64,000 nt of DNA from Bythopirellula goksoeyrii (GTDB lineage: Bacteria; Planctomycetota; Planctomycetia; Pirellulales; Lacipirellulaceae). The notes beneath the pieces are model-generated. The model did not search any database. It was not told where the DNA came from and saw only the letters and a list, made by a program, of their open reading frames with translations. The stretch is taken from positions 1,586,338-1,650,337 of the forward strand of contig NZ_CP042913.1 in assembly GCF_008065115.1 (NCBI RefSeq), given 5' to 3'. Numbering within the stretch: position 1 is the first letter of the stretch; each line of letters begins with the position of its first letter. A program made the position numbers and the translations under genes. Positions 25,592-34,671 of the stretch are shown here, one piece after another.

Positions 25592-27961
25592 CTACTTGAC
25601 GATTTCAATCTTGCCGACCTTGGGTGCCAGTGAACTGCCACCGACGAAGATCTCGAACTCGCCAGGTTCTATGAGGCGCTCTTCGTCATTGTTGTAAAAA
25701 GCCAAGTCACTAACAGGAAGGGCGAACTCAACGATACTGGTTTCGCCTGGTGCTAAGCGGACGCGGCGAAATCCCTTGAGTTCAAGGACAGGACGCGTGA
25801 GGCTTCCAACGAGGTCCCGTATGTAGAGTTGCACAATTTCATCGGCTGCGACCTCCCCCGAATTCGTAACCGGTGCGCGGACCGCTAGTGTCTCGCCGTC
25901 ACGAAGTTTTGCTGCAGATAGCTCGACTTCGCCGTAGCTAAACGCTGTGTAAGAGAGACCGAATCCGAACGGAAACTGAGGATAGGGTCCGACATCTATA
26001 TAGTTTGAGTTGTAGCCCAATTCTACATTGATCGAGTCATCAACAGTCTTGTCTTTCTCATACTCATAGGGACGCGGTGGCCGACCGCTGTTAACGTGAT
26101 TGTAGTAGAGCGGGACTTGTCCTACAGATTTAGGGAAAGTCACGGGAGTCTTCCCTGAGGGAGATTCAACGCCCCAGAGCAAATCGGCCAACGCGGGGCC
26201 GGCCATAGTGCCAGCATGTAGTGAGTAGAGTAAGGCATTGACTTGTTCGACTTGCTTACCAATAGTCAGCGGTCGCCCGGCCTGCACTATAAGTACGAGA
26301 GGCTTGCCCACTTCGGAAATCGCACTGATCAATTCGTTCTGCGCTCCCGGCAAGTCAAGAATCGCTCGACTCCGCGCTTCGCCGGAGATGTTTGCCCGTT
26401 CACCAACGATAAGGATGACCAAATCTGCCCGTTCAGCAACGGTCACGGCTTCTGCAAATCTCTCAGTACTTCGATCAAAATCATCCTCAAGCCCTGGTAC
26501 AAACAGGACCTCAGTTCCATGCAATTTGGCGGTCGCACGAATGGCAGCCAGCGGAGTTTGGCTGTCGGCTTCCTTTCCGTCGGGGATCCAAGTTCCGAGT
26601 TGGTCTCGCTTGGAATCTGCCAAGGGGCCGATGACGGCTAACTCTTTGATTTGGCTTTTCTTTATCGGCAAAGTGCCATCTTCATTCTTGAGTAGTATTA
26701 TGGATTGTCTTGCGACCTTCTGGGCCAATTCTAGATTGTTCTTGGTTAGGAGTAGTCTTTCAGAGTTGGGCTCAGAGTAAGGCTGATCAAACAAACCGAG
26801 GCGAAATTTGATACGGAGTATTGGTTTGACCAAATCGTCAAGCGTCGATTCGGATAATTGTCCATTCGAGACTAACTCAGCCAGGTGGTTCCTATAGCAG
26901 GGACTGTTCATCTCCATGTTGACTCCCGCCCGCGCAGCAGCCAATGCTGCCGTCTGTTCGTCCTTGGAGACCCCATGTTCGATTGTCTCGAAGATGGAAT
27001 CCCAATCGCTCACCACAAAGCCGCGGAAATCCCACTCCCCGCGGAGCACGTCGTTCAGCCAGTATTTGTTGACAGACATTGGAATTCCGTTTACATCGTG
27101 AAAACCACACATCAAGGTCGCCACGCCGGCGTCGACCGCTGCCTTGAATGGTGGAAGATACACGTTGCGCATTGCCGAGGGAGAAATCATCGTCGTGTTG
27201 TAATCGCGGCCTCCTTCTGCAGCACCATATCCGGCAAAGTGTTTTACACAGGCTGCGAGGGAATCGCTATTTGACAAGTCGTCACCTTGGTAGCCTTCAA
27301 CTGAAGCAATGGAGAGAGCGCTCGCGAGATATGGGTCCTCGCCAAAACTCTCAGCGATCCTCCCCCAGCGGGGATCGCGAGATATATCGACCATCGGGGC
27401 AAACGTCCACTGGATGCCCTTCGAGCGTGCTTCTCTGGCAGCCGTACGGCATGCTGCAGTTACCAATTCGGGATTCCATGTGGCAGCCTGGCCGAGAGGG
27501 ATGGGAAAAATTGTACGAAATCCATGAATCACATCCCTCCCAAAAATGAGCGGAATTCCGAGTCGACTCTCCTGGACCGCGACCCGTTGCAACTCATTGA
27601 CAATGGCCCGGTCGACTTCATTGAGGATTGAACCAATCTGCCCTTTGCTGATTAACTGGTAAAGTGCGCTATCGGCTACGAGGTTCTTTGTGTTTCCAGT
27701 TGCTTGCCCACTGATACCGTTAGACTGATTAAGTTGCCCCACCTTCTCTTCCAGAGTCATTTGGGAAAGCAATGAACTAACTCGTTCGTCAGGGCTTGCA
27801 GATTTATCGAGCCAGGGCCGCTGCTCCAGGGTAGTTTCTTCTGCGAGTGAAAAGTTGATGGCGAGAAAGCCCATGAGAAGAGCGAAGCCCAGTAGGGATG
27901 AATTGGCACATGGCAATACAAGTGATTCAACATAAGTTCGTGCTACTTTGTGGACAGGCAT
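25592..27961 (-). CDS. Glycoside hydrolase family 3 beta-glucosidase (BglX type)
   Basis: 789 residues. An N-terminal signal sequence or anchor (about residues 20-40, LLGFALLMGFLAINFSLAEE) is followed by the GH3 (beta/alpha)8 domain with GRDVIHGFRTIFPIPLG and KHFAGYGAAEGGRDYN. The catalytic nucleophile is the Asp of GFVVSDWDSI. The second alpha/beta domain (LPIKKSQIKELAVIGPLADS) and a C-terminal fibronectin-III-like domain follow. It removes glucose or xylose from beta-linked oligosaccharides in the periplasm or outside. Length and domain order match E. coli BglX. No other glycan genes are adjacent. Confidence 0.92.
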   Translation of the reverse strand: MPVHKVARTYVESLVLPCANSSLLGFALLMGFLAINFSLAEETTLEQRPWLDKSASPDERVSSLLSQMTLEEKVGQLNQSNGISGQATGNTKNLVADSALYQLISKGQIGSILNEVDRAIVNELQRVAVQESRLGIPLIFGRDVIHGFRTIFPIPLGQAATWNPELVTAACRTAAREARSKGIQWTFAPMVDISRDPRWGRIAESFGEDPYLASALSIASVEGYQGDDLSNSDSLAACVKHFAGYGAAEGGRDYNTTMISPSAMRNVYLPPFKAAVDAGVATLMCGFHDVNGIPMSVNKYWLNDVLRGEWDFRGFVVSDWDSIFETIEHGVSKDEQTAALAAARAGVNMEMNSPCYRNHLAELVSNGQLSESTLDDLVKPILRIKFRLGLFDQPYSEPNSERLLLTKNNLELAQKVARQSIILLKNEDGTLPIKKSQIKELAVIGPLADSKRDQLGTWIPDGKEADSQTPLAAIRATAKLHGTEVLFVPGLEDDFDRSTERFAEAVTVAERADLVILIVGERANISGEARSRAILDLPGAQNELISAISEVGKPLVLIVQAGRPLTIGKQVEQVNALLYSLHAGTMAGPALADLLWGVESPSGKTPVTFPKSVGQVPLYYNHVNSGRPPRPYEYEKDKTVDDSINVELGYNSNYIDVGPYPQFPFGFGLSYTAFSYGEVELSAAKLRDGETLAVRAPVTNSGEVAADEIVQLYIRDLVGSLTRPVLELKGFRRVRLAPGETSIVEFALPVSDLAFYNNDEERLIEPGEFEIFVGGSSLAPKVGKIEIVK

Positions 27962-28293
27962 ATTTTTCTCGCACTATTCAAAAATGGACATTCGAGGTTT
28001 CTGGGGTTGCCAAGCTAATTCGATTCTCTTGGATCAAGTGATTCTTGTCGCATTTTAGCCAAATCGAATCGAGTGCATGATTATGACGCAAATCTCTCGC
28101 CAACACGAGCCTGCGATGAACGGGGCATGGTCCAAGAACTTGTTCCCAGTTGTGGACCGTTTGTGAGAATGTCGACCTATTCGCGTTTTTCGGCTCGACT
28201 TCAATTCTAGTGATTATTTGTTCTGCCGCTGAGGTACCAAGCGGAACGACGAGAACTTATGACTTGCAAGTACGGAGAATCTCTTCTTGCAAT

Positions 28294-28335
28294 AAAAAAA
28301 ACGACCCCTTGTTCGTGAGAACAAGGGGCCGTTTG
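28294..28335 (-). terminator. Intrinsic terminator for the Cys-rich protein gene
   Basis: On the minus strand a 13-base stem around GGCCCCTTGTTC...GAACAAGGGGTCG is followed by a run of T. It lies about 50 bases after the stop of the Cys-repeat gene. The rest of the gap 27962-28384 shows no gene. Confidence 0.85.
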
Positions 28336-28384
28336 AGAGGTTTCAAACTCAGGTCGTGTGACCCGAGGTTGTAGCTAACTTAGC

Positions 28385-29065
28385 TCAGCCAGCACATCCA
28401 CAGGATGGCTCGCAGCAGCTGTCGTTGCAACCGCAGGAGGGCTCGCAGCCACAACCGCCACCGCAGCTGTCGGCACAGCCACAGCTTGGCTCGCAGCAGC
28501 TGTCAGCACATCCGCAGGATGGCTCGCAGCAATGCTTACGGGCTTTCTTGCAAGCGTGACGGGCTTTCATGCGGGCACAGAGGCCAACACGCTTTGGCTT
28601 GCAGCAGCAGGTGTTGCAGCAGCTGTCGCAGCAATCGTCAGCACATCCGCAGGATGGCTCGCAGCATGCGTCGGCACAGCCACAGCTGGGCTCGCAACCA
28701 CAACCACCATTGCAGCAGTCGTCAGCACATCCGCAGGATGGCTCGCAGCATGCATCAGCACAGCCACAGCTTGGCTCGCAGCAATGCTTACGGGCTTTCT
28801 TGCAAGCGTGACGGGCTTTGAGACGTGCACAAAGACCTGGCTTCTTGCAGCAGCAGCTTGAGGCACAGCAGCAATCATCAGCACAACCACAGCTTGGCTC
28901 GCAGCATGCGTCAGCACATCCACAGGATGGCTCACAACAGTCGTCAGCACAACCACAGCTAGGCTCAGCACAACCACCGAACATGCCGAAGAACGCATTT
29001 GCGTTTCCAGCACAGCTCAGAACGATTGCAACGCCTAGCGTCGACAAAAGGACTTGATTCTTCAT
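28385..29065 (-). CDS. Secreted Cys-rich repeat protein (CCEPSCGCAD repeats)
   Basis: 226 residues from ATG 29065 behind AGGAG. A signal peptide (MKNQVLLSTLGVAIVLSCAG, cut near NANA-FFG) is followed by many copies of a unit like CCEPSCGCADDCC. The repeat blocks are separated by basic linkers such as KKPGLCARLKARHACKKARK, which occur twice in near-identical form. Cysteine makes up a large part of the mature protein, mostly as CC pairs and CGC. A structural, disulfide-bonded envelope protein or a metal-binding protein is likely; this is inference. Long open frames on the opposite strand are by-products of the repeats. It has its own terminator. Confidence 0.8.
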   Translation of the reverse strand: MKNQVLLSTLGVAIVLSCAGNANAFFGMFGGCAEPSCGCADDCCEPSCGCADACCEPSCGCADDCCCASSCCCKKPGLCARLKARHACKKARKHCCEPSCGCADACCEPSCGCADDCCNGGCGCEPSCGCADACCEPSCGCADDCCDSCCNTCCCKPKRVGLCARMKARHACKKARKHCCEPSCGCADSCCEPSCGCADSCGGGCGCEPSCGCNDSCCEPSCGCAG

Positions 29066-29854
29066 TTGGGAGGCTCCTAAAATTGAGAGGGAAACACAGT
29101 CGCCACATGGCAATCACAAAGGCCTTCGACCGCACTTACTTTCGTATTGTTATTGTGCCAGTTCGATAGGGGTCGCTTCTGATTGCCAGAGGCTAACGCT
29201 CCATTGGATATGATGGGATATCGACGAGCCCCACAGAAACCCTTGAAGAGTTTCAAGAAATTGCTAGCTCGAATGGGGTTCGCAGTTCAGGGTGTTTCGT
29301 TCGTACCGATTGCGACGGTAAACGACTGAAAACAGCGGGATATGAAGGCCGCTGCAACCGGCGAGAGCGTTACAACAGGAACTCGTGGTTCGGGACCACG
29401 CCTTCTGAGTGAGCGGATCGGCGCTCACTACCGGTGGGTTGAGAATGAAAACTGATGGCACAACTAGAGTGGGAATCGGCGCCTAGCGCATTGTCGCTCA
29501 TATTGACTATTACATCGCCCTAACTGCAGTTCTCCTTTTCGTCCAGAGCAGTCGACCGTTTATTCTAATTAAAGGTAAGCATAAGAACCTCTATTCAATT
29601 TGCAGATGAAGTCGAACGACATCATCAGCGGATGAAGATTTGTGCTCTCTTGGAATTCTAATACTGACGGTTTCTCCGCATATGACCCGTGCTGGGAAAA
29701 TCTCTCTCTTTTCCGCTTTGCCTATCTCTACGGATGAGTGCCTGCATGCCGAAAAGTGGTCTAGGCTTCCAAGGTATTACCTTGTATCAGTCTCGTTTTG
29801 GGGACGCATCCCAGGGACGTCCCAATGCATCGCTAAGACTAGGAGATCTATCCC
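29066..29854. other. Intergenic region, no gene seen
   Basis: About 790 bases between the Cys-rich gene and the Hpt gene, transcribed divergently. Short frames lack ribosome sites and domains. It should hold the two promoters; none is clear enough to name. Confidence 0.5.
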
Positions 29855-30184
29855 GTGCAAGTATCACAAACGCTGCAGCCTATATACTCCGTTTTTGGAG
29901 ACAACCCGAACCTCGCAGAGCTTGTAGAGATTTTTGTCAGCGAACTTCCCCAACGAGTTGAAACACTCCAGTCCCATGCAGAAGTGGAAGACTGGGAATC
30001 GCTCTCTCGCGTCGCCCATCAGCTCAACGGGAATGCGAGTAGCTATGGATTTCCTCAGCTCAGCACTTTGGCGGCTCGCATCGAATACGCTTGTCGCGGC
30101 GAGAATTCCTCGGATGAGATCCTGCGATCGCTAGACAACTTTGTCGAGCAGTGCGAACTCGTTCGAGCTGGGGCTGCCGCGTAG
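29855..30184 (+). CDS. Hpt (histidine phosphotransfer) domain protein
   Basis: 109 residues from GTG 29855 with AGGAG nine bases upstream. The Hpt motif is VAHQLNGNASSYGFPQLSTL, where the usual AHxLKGxAxxxG becomes AHQLNGNASSYG with the phospho-accepting His kept. A four-helix bundle is expected. It passes phosphoryl groups between receivers in a phosphorelay. No kinase or receiver gene is adjacent, so the partner is unknown. Confidence 0.85.
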   Translation: MQVSQTLQPIYSVFGDNPNLAELVEIFVSELPQRVETLQSHAEVEDWESLSRVAHQLNGNASSYGFPQLSTLAARIEYACRGENSSDEILRSLDNFVEQCELVRAGAAA

Positions 30185-30321
30185 GATAATTGGGCGGATC
30201 GGCTCTTGCCGCCGGTTCTTCAGTTGCCACGCAATTCCGCTGCCTAGTCAACATGCCTGTGGTTAGCGACATTCCCTCACGATCACCAATCATGGGCTGG
30301 AGCGCCCGTGTTACAGTGAGG

Positions 30322-31707
30322 TTATCCTTTCGCCGCCAGTCGGAGCGCGACTAGGTAGGGTACCGGTTCGCTGCCGAGGGCGTTCAAAACCGTGCCACCA
30401 GCGGTGAAGACGTGGGTCACCCAGTCGGGTTTGCCATAGAGTTCCAGTGCCTTGCCTCCTTCTCCGCCTCCGACGTAGACATCAATGCCCGCTTCGGTCA
30501 TCCGCTGCAACTGGGGGATAAAGTTTTTGGTGCCTGACTCGAATCGGGGATCTTCGAACATCCCGAAAACTCCATTGTGGAAAGCTACTCCTCCATCAGG
30601 ATGAGTAGCGATAAACTCGCCGACCTGCGTCTCAAATAGTTTGCTCGACTTGGGACCGATGTCGAATTGCTGCTGTCCGGGCTGGAGTTCATCCACAACG
30701 GACCCATCCTCGATAACCGAATCCACTGGCACCTCGAACTTGATCCCCTTGGCTCGACCTTCGGTCACCATACGCTTGGCCTGGACAACTCTTTCGGCGG
30801 GTATGAAATAAGGTTTATCTGAATGCGCTGGGTCTTCAGCTACACCTAAGCAACAGGGCTTACCATCGATTTCGCCAATCGCCTTCTTGAGTGCCATCGC
30901 CAGTGATCCAGCTGCAAACACACACTCGATACTGCCACGGCCGATCATCGCATCAAGGTCGTCCAGTTTGTCGATCTTGAGGCCGCTGAAAACCACGAGT
31001 TGCGTGGCCAGACACTTGCGCATTGGCCCGTCAAACTCCGACGCTTCATAGAGTCCCATCGCGACATGGTCCATCGCGGCGGGGATAATCGTGCTCGATG
31101 TATCGAGACTTCCCGCGGAAAGCGCTTCGTGGACATAGACTCTAGCGATCTTCTCCGCAAATTCGTTCGTGAAATGAGTGAGTCTGTCTGCTAGTGCAGG
31201 AACGTCGTCAGGAGTGGCGTTCCATAGTACACGCTCGATTTCGTAGCGACGCGTATTCTCCAATACGAGAACCGACCCTGGCTTGGCAGCGGCAATCTGA
31301 TCCCGAGCCGCGTCAGTGATTGAATCCGTTTCTTCGTTGATCCAGTCGCTAACGAGAGTCACTTCCTGGCCCAGCAGTTCGCCCAGCCGAGAAGCTACCT
31401 TGCTGAGTGACCCTTCAGGCTTGCGTCCGATATGGCCAAATACGATTTGCTTCCAACCTCGCTCGATGCCAAACTTCAATGTTTCCACCATCGAGCGCAG
31501 CCGGATATCGCCCTCACCAACCTTGTCGCCCGGTTTGGCATCGACATCGCCGCGGATAGCTACGGCGGTTCCCGAAGGGATATCGGACAAAGTGTCTAGA
31601 CGGGGAACGTCAGCAAGATAGTCGACGAGCTCCAAAGTGGGGGCGGCTGCCCGACCAGCAAGTAGGGTATTGCACCACTGGGTCATTGACTCGCGAGAGA
31701 CAGACAT
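30322..31707 (-). CDS. pgk: Phosphoglycerate kinase, divergent type
   Basis: 461 residues from ATG 31707, longer than the usual 390-415. Recognisable PGK landmarks in order: AIRGDVDAKPGDKVGEGDIR (usual RVDFNVP), GHIGRKPEGSLSKVASRLGE, LVLENTRRYEIE, GPKSSKLFE, HNGVFGMFEDPRF and YVGGGEGGKALELYG. Several normally fixed residues differ: the Asn of RxDxN is Ala, and HAS of the triose loop is missing. The C-terminal ATP lobe is better kept than the N-terminal substrate lobe. It may be a second, specialised PGK rather than the main glycolytic one. Divergent from the LarA-like gene. Confidence 0.75.
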   Translation of the reverse strand: MSVSRESMTQWCNTLLAGRAAAPTLELVDYLADVPRLDTLSDIPSGTAVAIRGDVDAKPGDKVGEGDIRLRSMVETLKFGIERGWKQIVFGHIGRKPEGSLSKVASRLGELLGQEVTLVSDWINEETDSITDAARDQIAAAKPGSVLVLENTRRYEIERVLWNATPDDVPALADRLTHFTNEFAEKIARVYVHEALSAGSLDTSSTIIPAAMDHVAMGLYEASEFDGPMRKCLATQLVVFSGLKIDKLDDLDAMIGRGSIECVFAAGSLAMALKKAIGEIDGKPCCLGVAEDPAHSDKPYFIPAERVVQAKRMVTEGRAKGIKFEVPVDSVIEDGSVVDELQPGQQQFDIGPKSSKLFETQVGEFIATHPDGGVAFHNGVFGMFEDPRFESGTKNFIPQLQRMTEAGIDVYVGGGEGGKALELYGKPDWVTHVFTAGGTVLNALGSEPVPYLVALRLAAKG

Positions 31708-31863
31708 GGGGTTCTTTCTTGTTTGACTGGAAATAAAAAGGGGAAAGGGTATGATGCGCCCAGAGCAATTGCTATCCCAAACGCGGTCTAAGGACATCCT
31801 CAAAAATAGAAAACTTAGGTGGTTTTAACAAGGCACTGCGCCTTGTTTCTCCCCAACATCCCT

Positions 31864-33063
31864 ATGCCAACACTACTCGACACAATCAACTTGACCGAGA
31901 CTTCTCCTTCGACAGTCACCACACTGGGTGCCCGTTCGGTGGTGCCAATCGATAATCGTCAATTGCCAGATCATGTGCAGCGGGCATTCGACGATCCGCT
32001 GGACTATCCCCCTCTCGCAAGCGCCACTGTACCCGGGGATCGCGTTGCTATTGCCCTCCAAGCGGGTGTCCCGCAACTGAATCAGATTCTCTCTGGAACA
32101 CTGTCAGCTCTGGCACACGCAGGCGTTGAGGAAGAGTACGTTACGGTCGTTGTTCCTCCGGGGCAAGAACAGCTTCAATCCGAATTGCAAGACGAATTGG
32201 GATCTAGAGTTTCGATTGTCGTTCACTCTTCCGACGACATAGAACAACTTGCCATGCTTGGCGTGACTGAAGCAGGGGAACCTTTGCGGCTCAATCGAAT
32301 TCTGTGCGATGCGGATCTGGTGATTTCCATTAGACCTGCTCAAGGCAAGTCCTCGCACCCGATGCCAATGGAACCGATTTTCCCAACTTTTGCGGATCAG
32401 GAATCTATCAACCGATTTCAGACGCCTCGCCATTGCGAGACGCCGAGTCAGCGGGCGAGGCTGGCTCAGGAATCAGACAGGTGCAATGCATTGCTTGGGT
32501 TGAGTTTGTCCATGGACGTGGTACCTGGCCCTGAGGGTTCGGTCGCCGCTTGTATGTGCGGTACTCCCCGTGCCGTGGCAAAGCGATCAGCACAACAGTA
32601 TCGAGATATTTGGGGATATACTCCGTCGGAAAGTGCTGATCTGGTTGTCGCATCACTTGGTAGTGACCCATCGCAACAGACCTGGCACGCGTTGAGTCGA
32701 GCGTTGTCGGTGGCCGAAGAGCTGGTCTCTGCAAACGGCGCGATCGCGATCTGTTCTGCAATTGCCACGCCTCCGGGTCCAGCGCTAAAGCGTCTCAAGG
32801 ACACTGCTGACCTTTCCGATTTAGAGAACAAACTAAAGAACGCTCACCATGCAGACAGTATTCTGGCACGTCAGCTATGCCGAATCTTACAGCAGCACAC
32901 GGTCTATTTGGCCAGTTCTCTTAAGCCTACCACGGTTGAATGCCTAGGAATGGCACCCATTACAAACGAGGAAGAACTTGGGCGGTTGATTGCATCGCAG
33001 AATAATTGCCTCCTCTTGGACCATGCCCATTTTCTGCAACCGAAGGTTTCAGAAGATGCCTGA
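31864..33063 (+). CDS. LarA/DUF2088-like protein
   Basis: 399 residues from ATG 31864. The N-terminal half follows the lactate racemase LarA layout: DYPPLASATVPGDRVAIALQ then LSALAHAGVEEEYVTVVVPPGQEQ. The TRPxP segment and the His residues that hold the nickel-pincer cofactor in LarA are not obvious, so racemase activity is doubtful. It overlaps the YgfZ-like gene by 8 bases and is surely co-transcribed with it. Confidence 0.6.
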   Translation: MPTLLDTINLTETSPSTVTTLGARSVVPIDNRQLPDHVQRAFDDPLDYPPLASATVPGDRVAIALQAGVPQLNQILSGTLSALAHAGVEEEYVTVVVPPGQEQLQSELQDELGSRVSIVVHSSDDIEQLAMLGVTEAGEPLRLNRILCDADLVISIRPAQGKSSHPMPMEPIFPTFADQESINRFQTPRHCETPSQRARLAQESDRCNALLGLSLSMDVVPGPEGSVAACMCGTPRAVAKRSAQQYRDIWGYTPSESADLVVASLGSDPSQQTWHALSRALSVAEELVSANGAIAICSAIATPPGPALKRLKDTADLSDLENKLKNAHHADSILARQLCRILQQHTVYLASSLKPTTVECLGMAPITNEEELGRLIASQNNCLLLDHAHFLQPKVSEDA

Positions 33064-34036
33064 TCAGTCGACACCTTGGGAGGAAGTCTATCGCGATCTT
33101 TCGCAACAATGTGGAGTTGTTGCGCTCACGGATTGGTCGCAGATAGACATTACTGGTAGTGACCGCGCGACATTCTTGCACAACATGTGTACCAACGAGA
33201 TTCGTAAGTTGTCCGCTGGTCAATGCTGCGAAGCATTTTGCACGGATGTGAAAGGTAAGATCCAAGCCCAGGTGTTCGTATTCATCGAACAGGACCGAAT
33301 ATCACTTCTCACCGTTCCAGGACAGGCCGAACGGATCATAGCTCAACTGGGGCGTTATGTTATTCGCGAAGACGTTGAACTAGCCGATAGTACTGCCAAG
33401 TACGCTTGGTGGATCGTCGTGGGCCCCCAGGCTCACGCAACTCTCAAGCAAAACACTGAGAACGAAAACGACATCCCAACACAAAACTACAATCACGCCA
33501 CTTGTACACTGGCTGGACAGCAAGGTCTGGTGGCACGACTCCCGATACTTTGGCCGGGGGCATTATTGGTCCGAACTGCTGCTACAGATTCGCCCTTAAA
33601 TGGCCTCGATGTGCCAACAATCGATACCGATTCGCCCGTATGGTCCTCTCTTCGAGTCGAATCCCAGTTGCCGCTCTTTGGCATCGACTTCGATGATTCG
33701 AATCTACCGCAAGAAGTGAATCGCGATGCTCAGTCGATTAGCTTTACCAAGGGTTGTTATCTCGGACAGGAGACGGTTGCGCGCATCGATGCTTTGGGGC
33801 ATGTGAACAAGAAAGTGGTGCTAGTTTCTATCCAGGGAACCTCTGTACCTAAAGTTGGAGCGAAATTGCTAAGCGGCGATTCCGAAGTTGGGACGATTAC
33901 GACTCCTTGCTGGTCTCCTCAAGCGTCTCGCCCTGCAGCTTTGGCAATGGTAAAACGTGGAGCCAATGAAATCGGTAGCGAGATGGAAAGTCCGGCAGGC
34001 AGCGCAGTTATTGTGGAGTCGTTGCAGAATCAGTAA
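33056..34036 (+). CDS. ygfZ: YgfZ/GcvT-family folate-binding protein
   Basis: 326 residues from ATG 33056, inside the end of the previous gene. It has the YgfZ signature KGCYLGQETVARIDALGHVN with the essential Cys, and the N-terminal aminomethyltransferase fold (SDRATFLHNMCTNEIRKLSA). YgfZ proteins help assemble or repair iron-sulfur clusters in a folate-dependent way. The coupling to a LarA-like protein is unusual. Confidence 0.88.
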   Translation: MPDQSTPWEEVYRDLSQQCGVVALTDWSQIDITGSDRATFLHNMCTNEIRKLSAGQCCEAFCTDVKGKIQAQVFVFIEQDRISLLTVPGQAERIIAQLGRYVIREDVELADSTAKYAWWIVVGPQAHATLKQNTENENDIPTQNYNHATCTLAGQQGLVARLPILWPGALLVRTAATDSPLNGLDVPTIDTDSPVWSSLRVESQLPLFGIDFDDSNLPQEVNRDAQSISFTKGCYLGQETVARIDALGHVNKKVVLVSIQGTSVPKVGAKLLSGDSEVGTITTPCWSPQASRPAALAMVKRGANEIGSEMESPAGSAVIVESLQNQ

Positions 34037-34050
34037 AACTTAAAGCGTGT

Positions 34051-34539
34051 TCAACTCACATTCGGCAATTCGGCTATGGTAAATCCTGAGTGTGACTCTA
34101 GCCAACTGCTCAGGCGCTCAAGCCCATCCCCGTCCGCCGGCACCTGTCCCATGAGTGTAAATTGTTGCCGAGCCATGGCGTTCTTCAGATTGCACAATAA
34201 TGCCAGCATGCGCTTGCCAAGTTGCTCCTGCTTCTCGGTAGTAAGCTCCTCGCTGGCCATGGTGACTCTTGATTCGGTTCGTTGGGGACTCCAGGACACC
34301 AGCCGACCCTGACTTGCCTTGAGGATGTGCCCAGCGGCGAAGGCCCGCCGTAGGTGTCCGGCACTATTGAAGTGAAACACCGGGTCGGAATCGAAATAGA
34401 GGCTCAGCGCCTCGCCATTGCGAAAACCTGCAAAGACTTCGACGGTGCGTTCTTCAATTTCAACTTGAAGCATAACACGAGGAACTAGGGCAGTTGCGTC
34501 TCGGAGCAGGTCTTCGCGGTCTTCTGTGTGGCGAGCCAT
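34051..34539 (-). CDS. Conserved hypothetical protein
   Basis: 162 residues from ATG 34539. Soluble alpha/beta protein (LVPRVMLQVEIEERTVEVFA, ALSLYFDSDPVFHFNSAGHL, RRAFAAGHILKASQGRLVSW), with a helical C-terminus. No known domain was recognised. It converges with the ygfZ-like gene, stops 14 bases apart. Confidence 0.6.
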   Translation of the reverse strand: MARHTEDREDLLRDATALVPRVMLQVEIEERTVEVFAGFRNGEALSLYFDSDPVFHFNSAGHLRRAFAAGHILKASQGRLVSWSPQRTESRVTMASEELTTEKQEQLGKRMLALLCNLKNAMARQQFTLMGQVPADGDGLERLSSWLESHSGFTIAELPNVS

Positions 34540-34560
34540 AATTAGGAAATGAACAATGTG

Positions 34561-34617
34561 CAATACCCAATGACCAATACATTGGTGCTACTTACCTGTA
34601 TTGGTCATTGGGTATTG
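34561..34617. repeat. Perfect 21-base inverted repeat
   Basis: The arm 34561-34581 (starting CAATACCCAATGACCAATAC) and its exact reverse complement at 34597-34617, with a 15-base loop. Placed between the M50-like gene end and the hypothetical gene start on the minus strand, it may terminate the former. The CAATGCCCAAT wording recurs near 45990 and 60835. Confidence 0.85.
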
Positions 34618-34671
34618 GAAATTGGGCATTCAAGTTTGAGTGCGACATGACTCGGAAAACCGTCTGAACCT

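Noticed and set aside
28405-29057. Plus-strand frames over the Cys-rich gene (Ser/His/Arg- and Ala/Gln-rich)
   Set aside because: They result from the DNA repeats of the minus-strand gene, which has the signal peptide, ribosome site and terminator.
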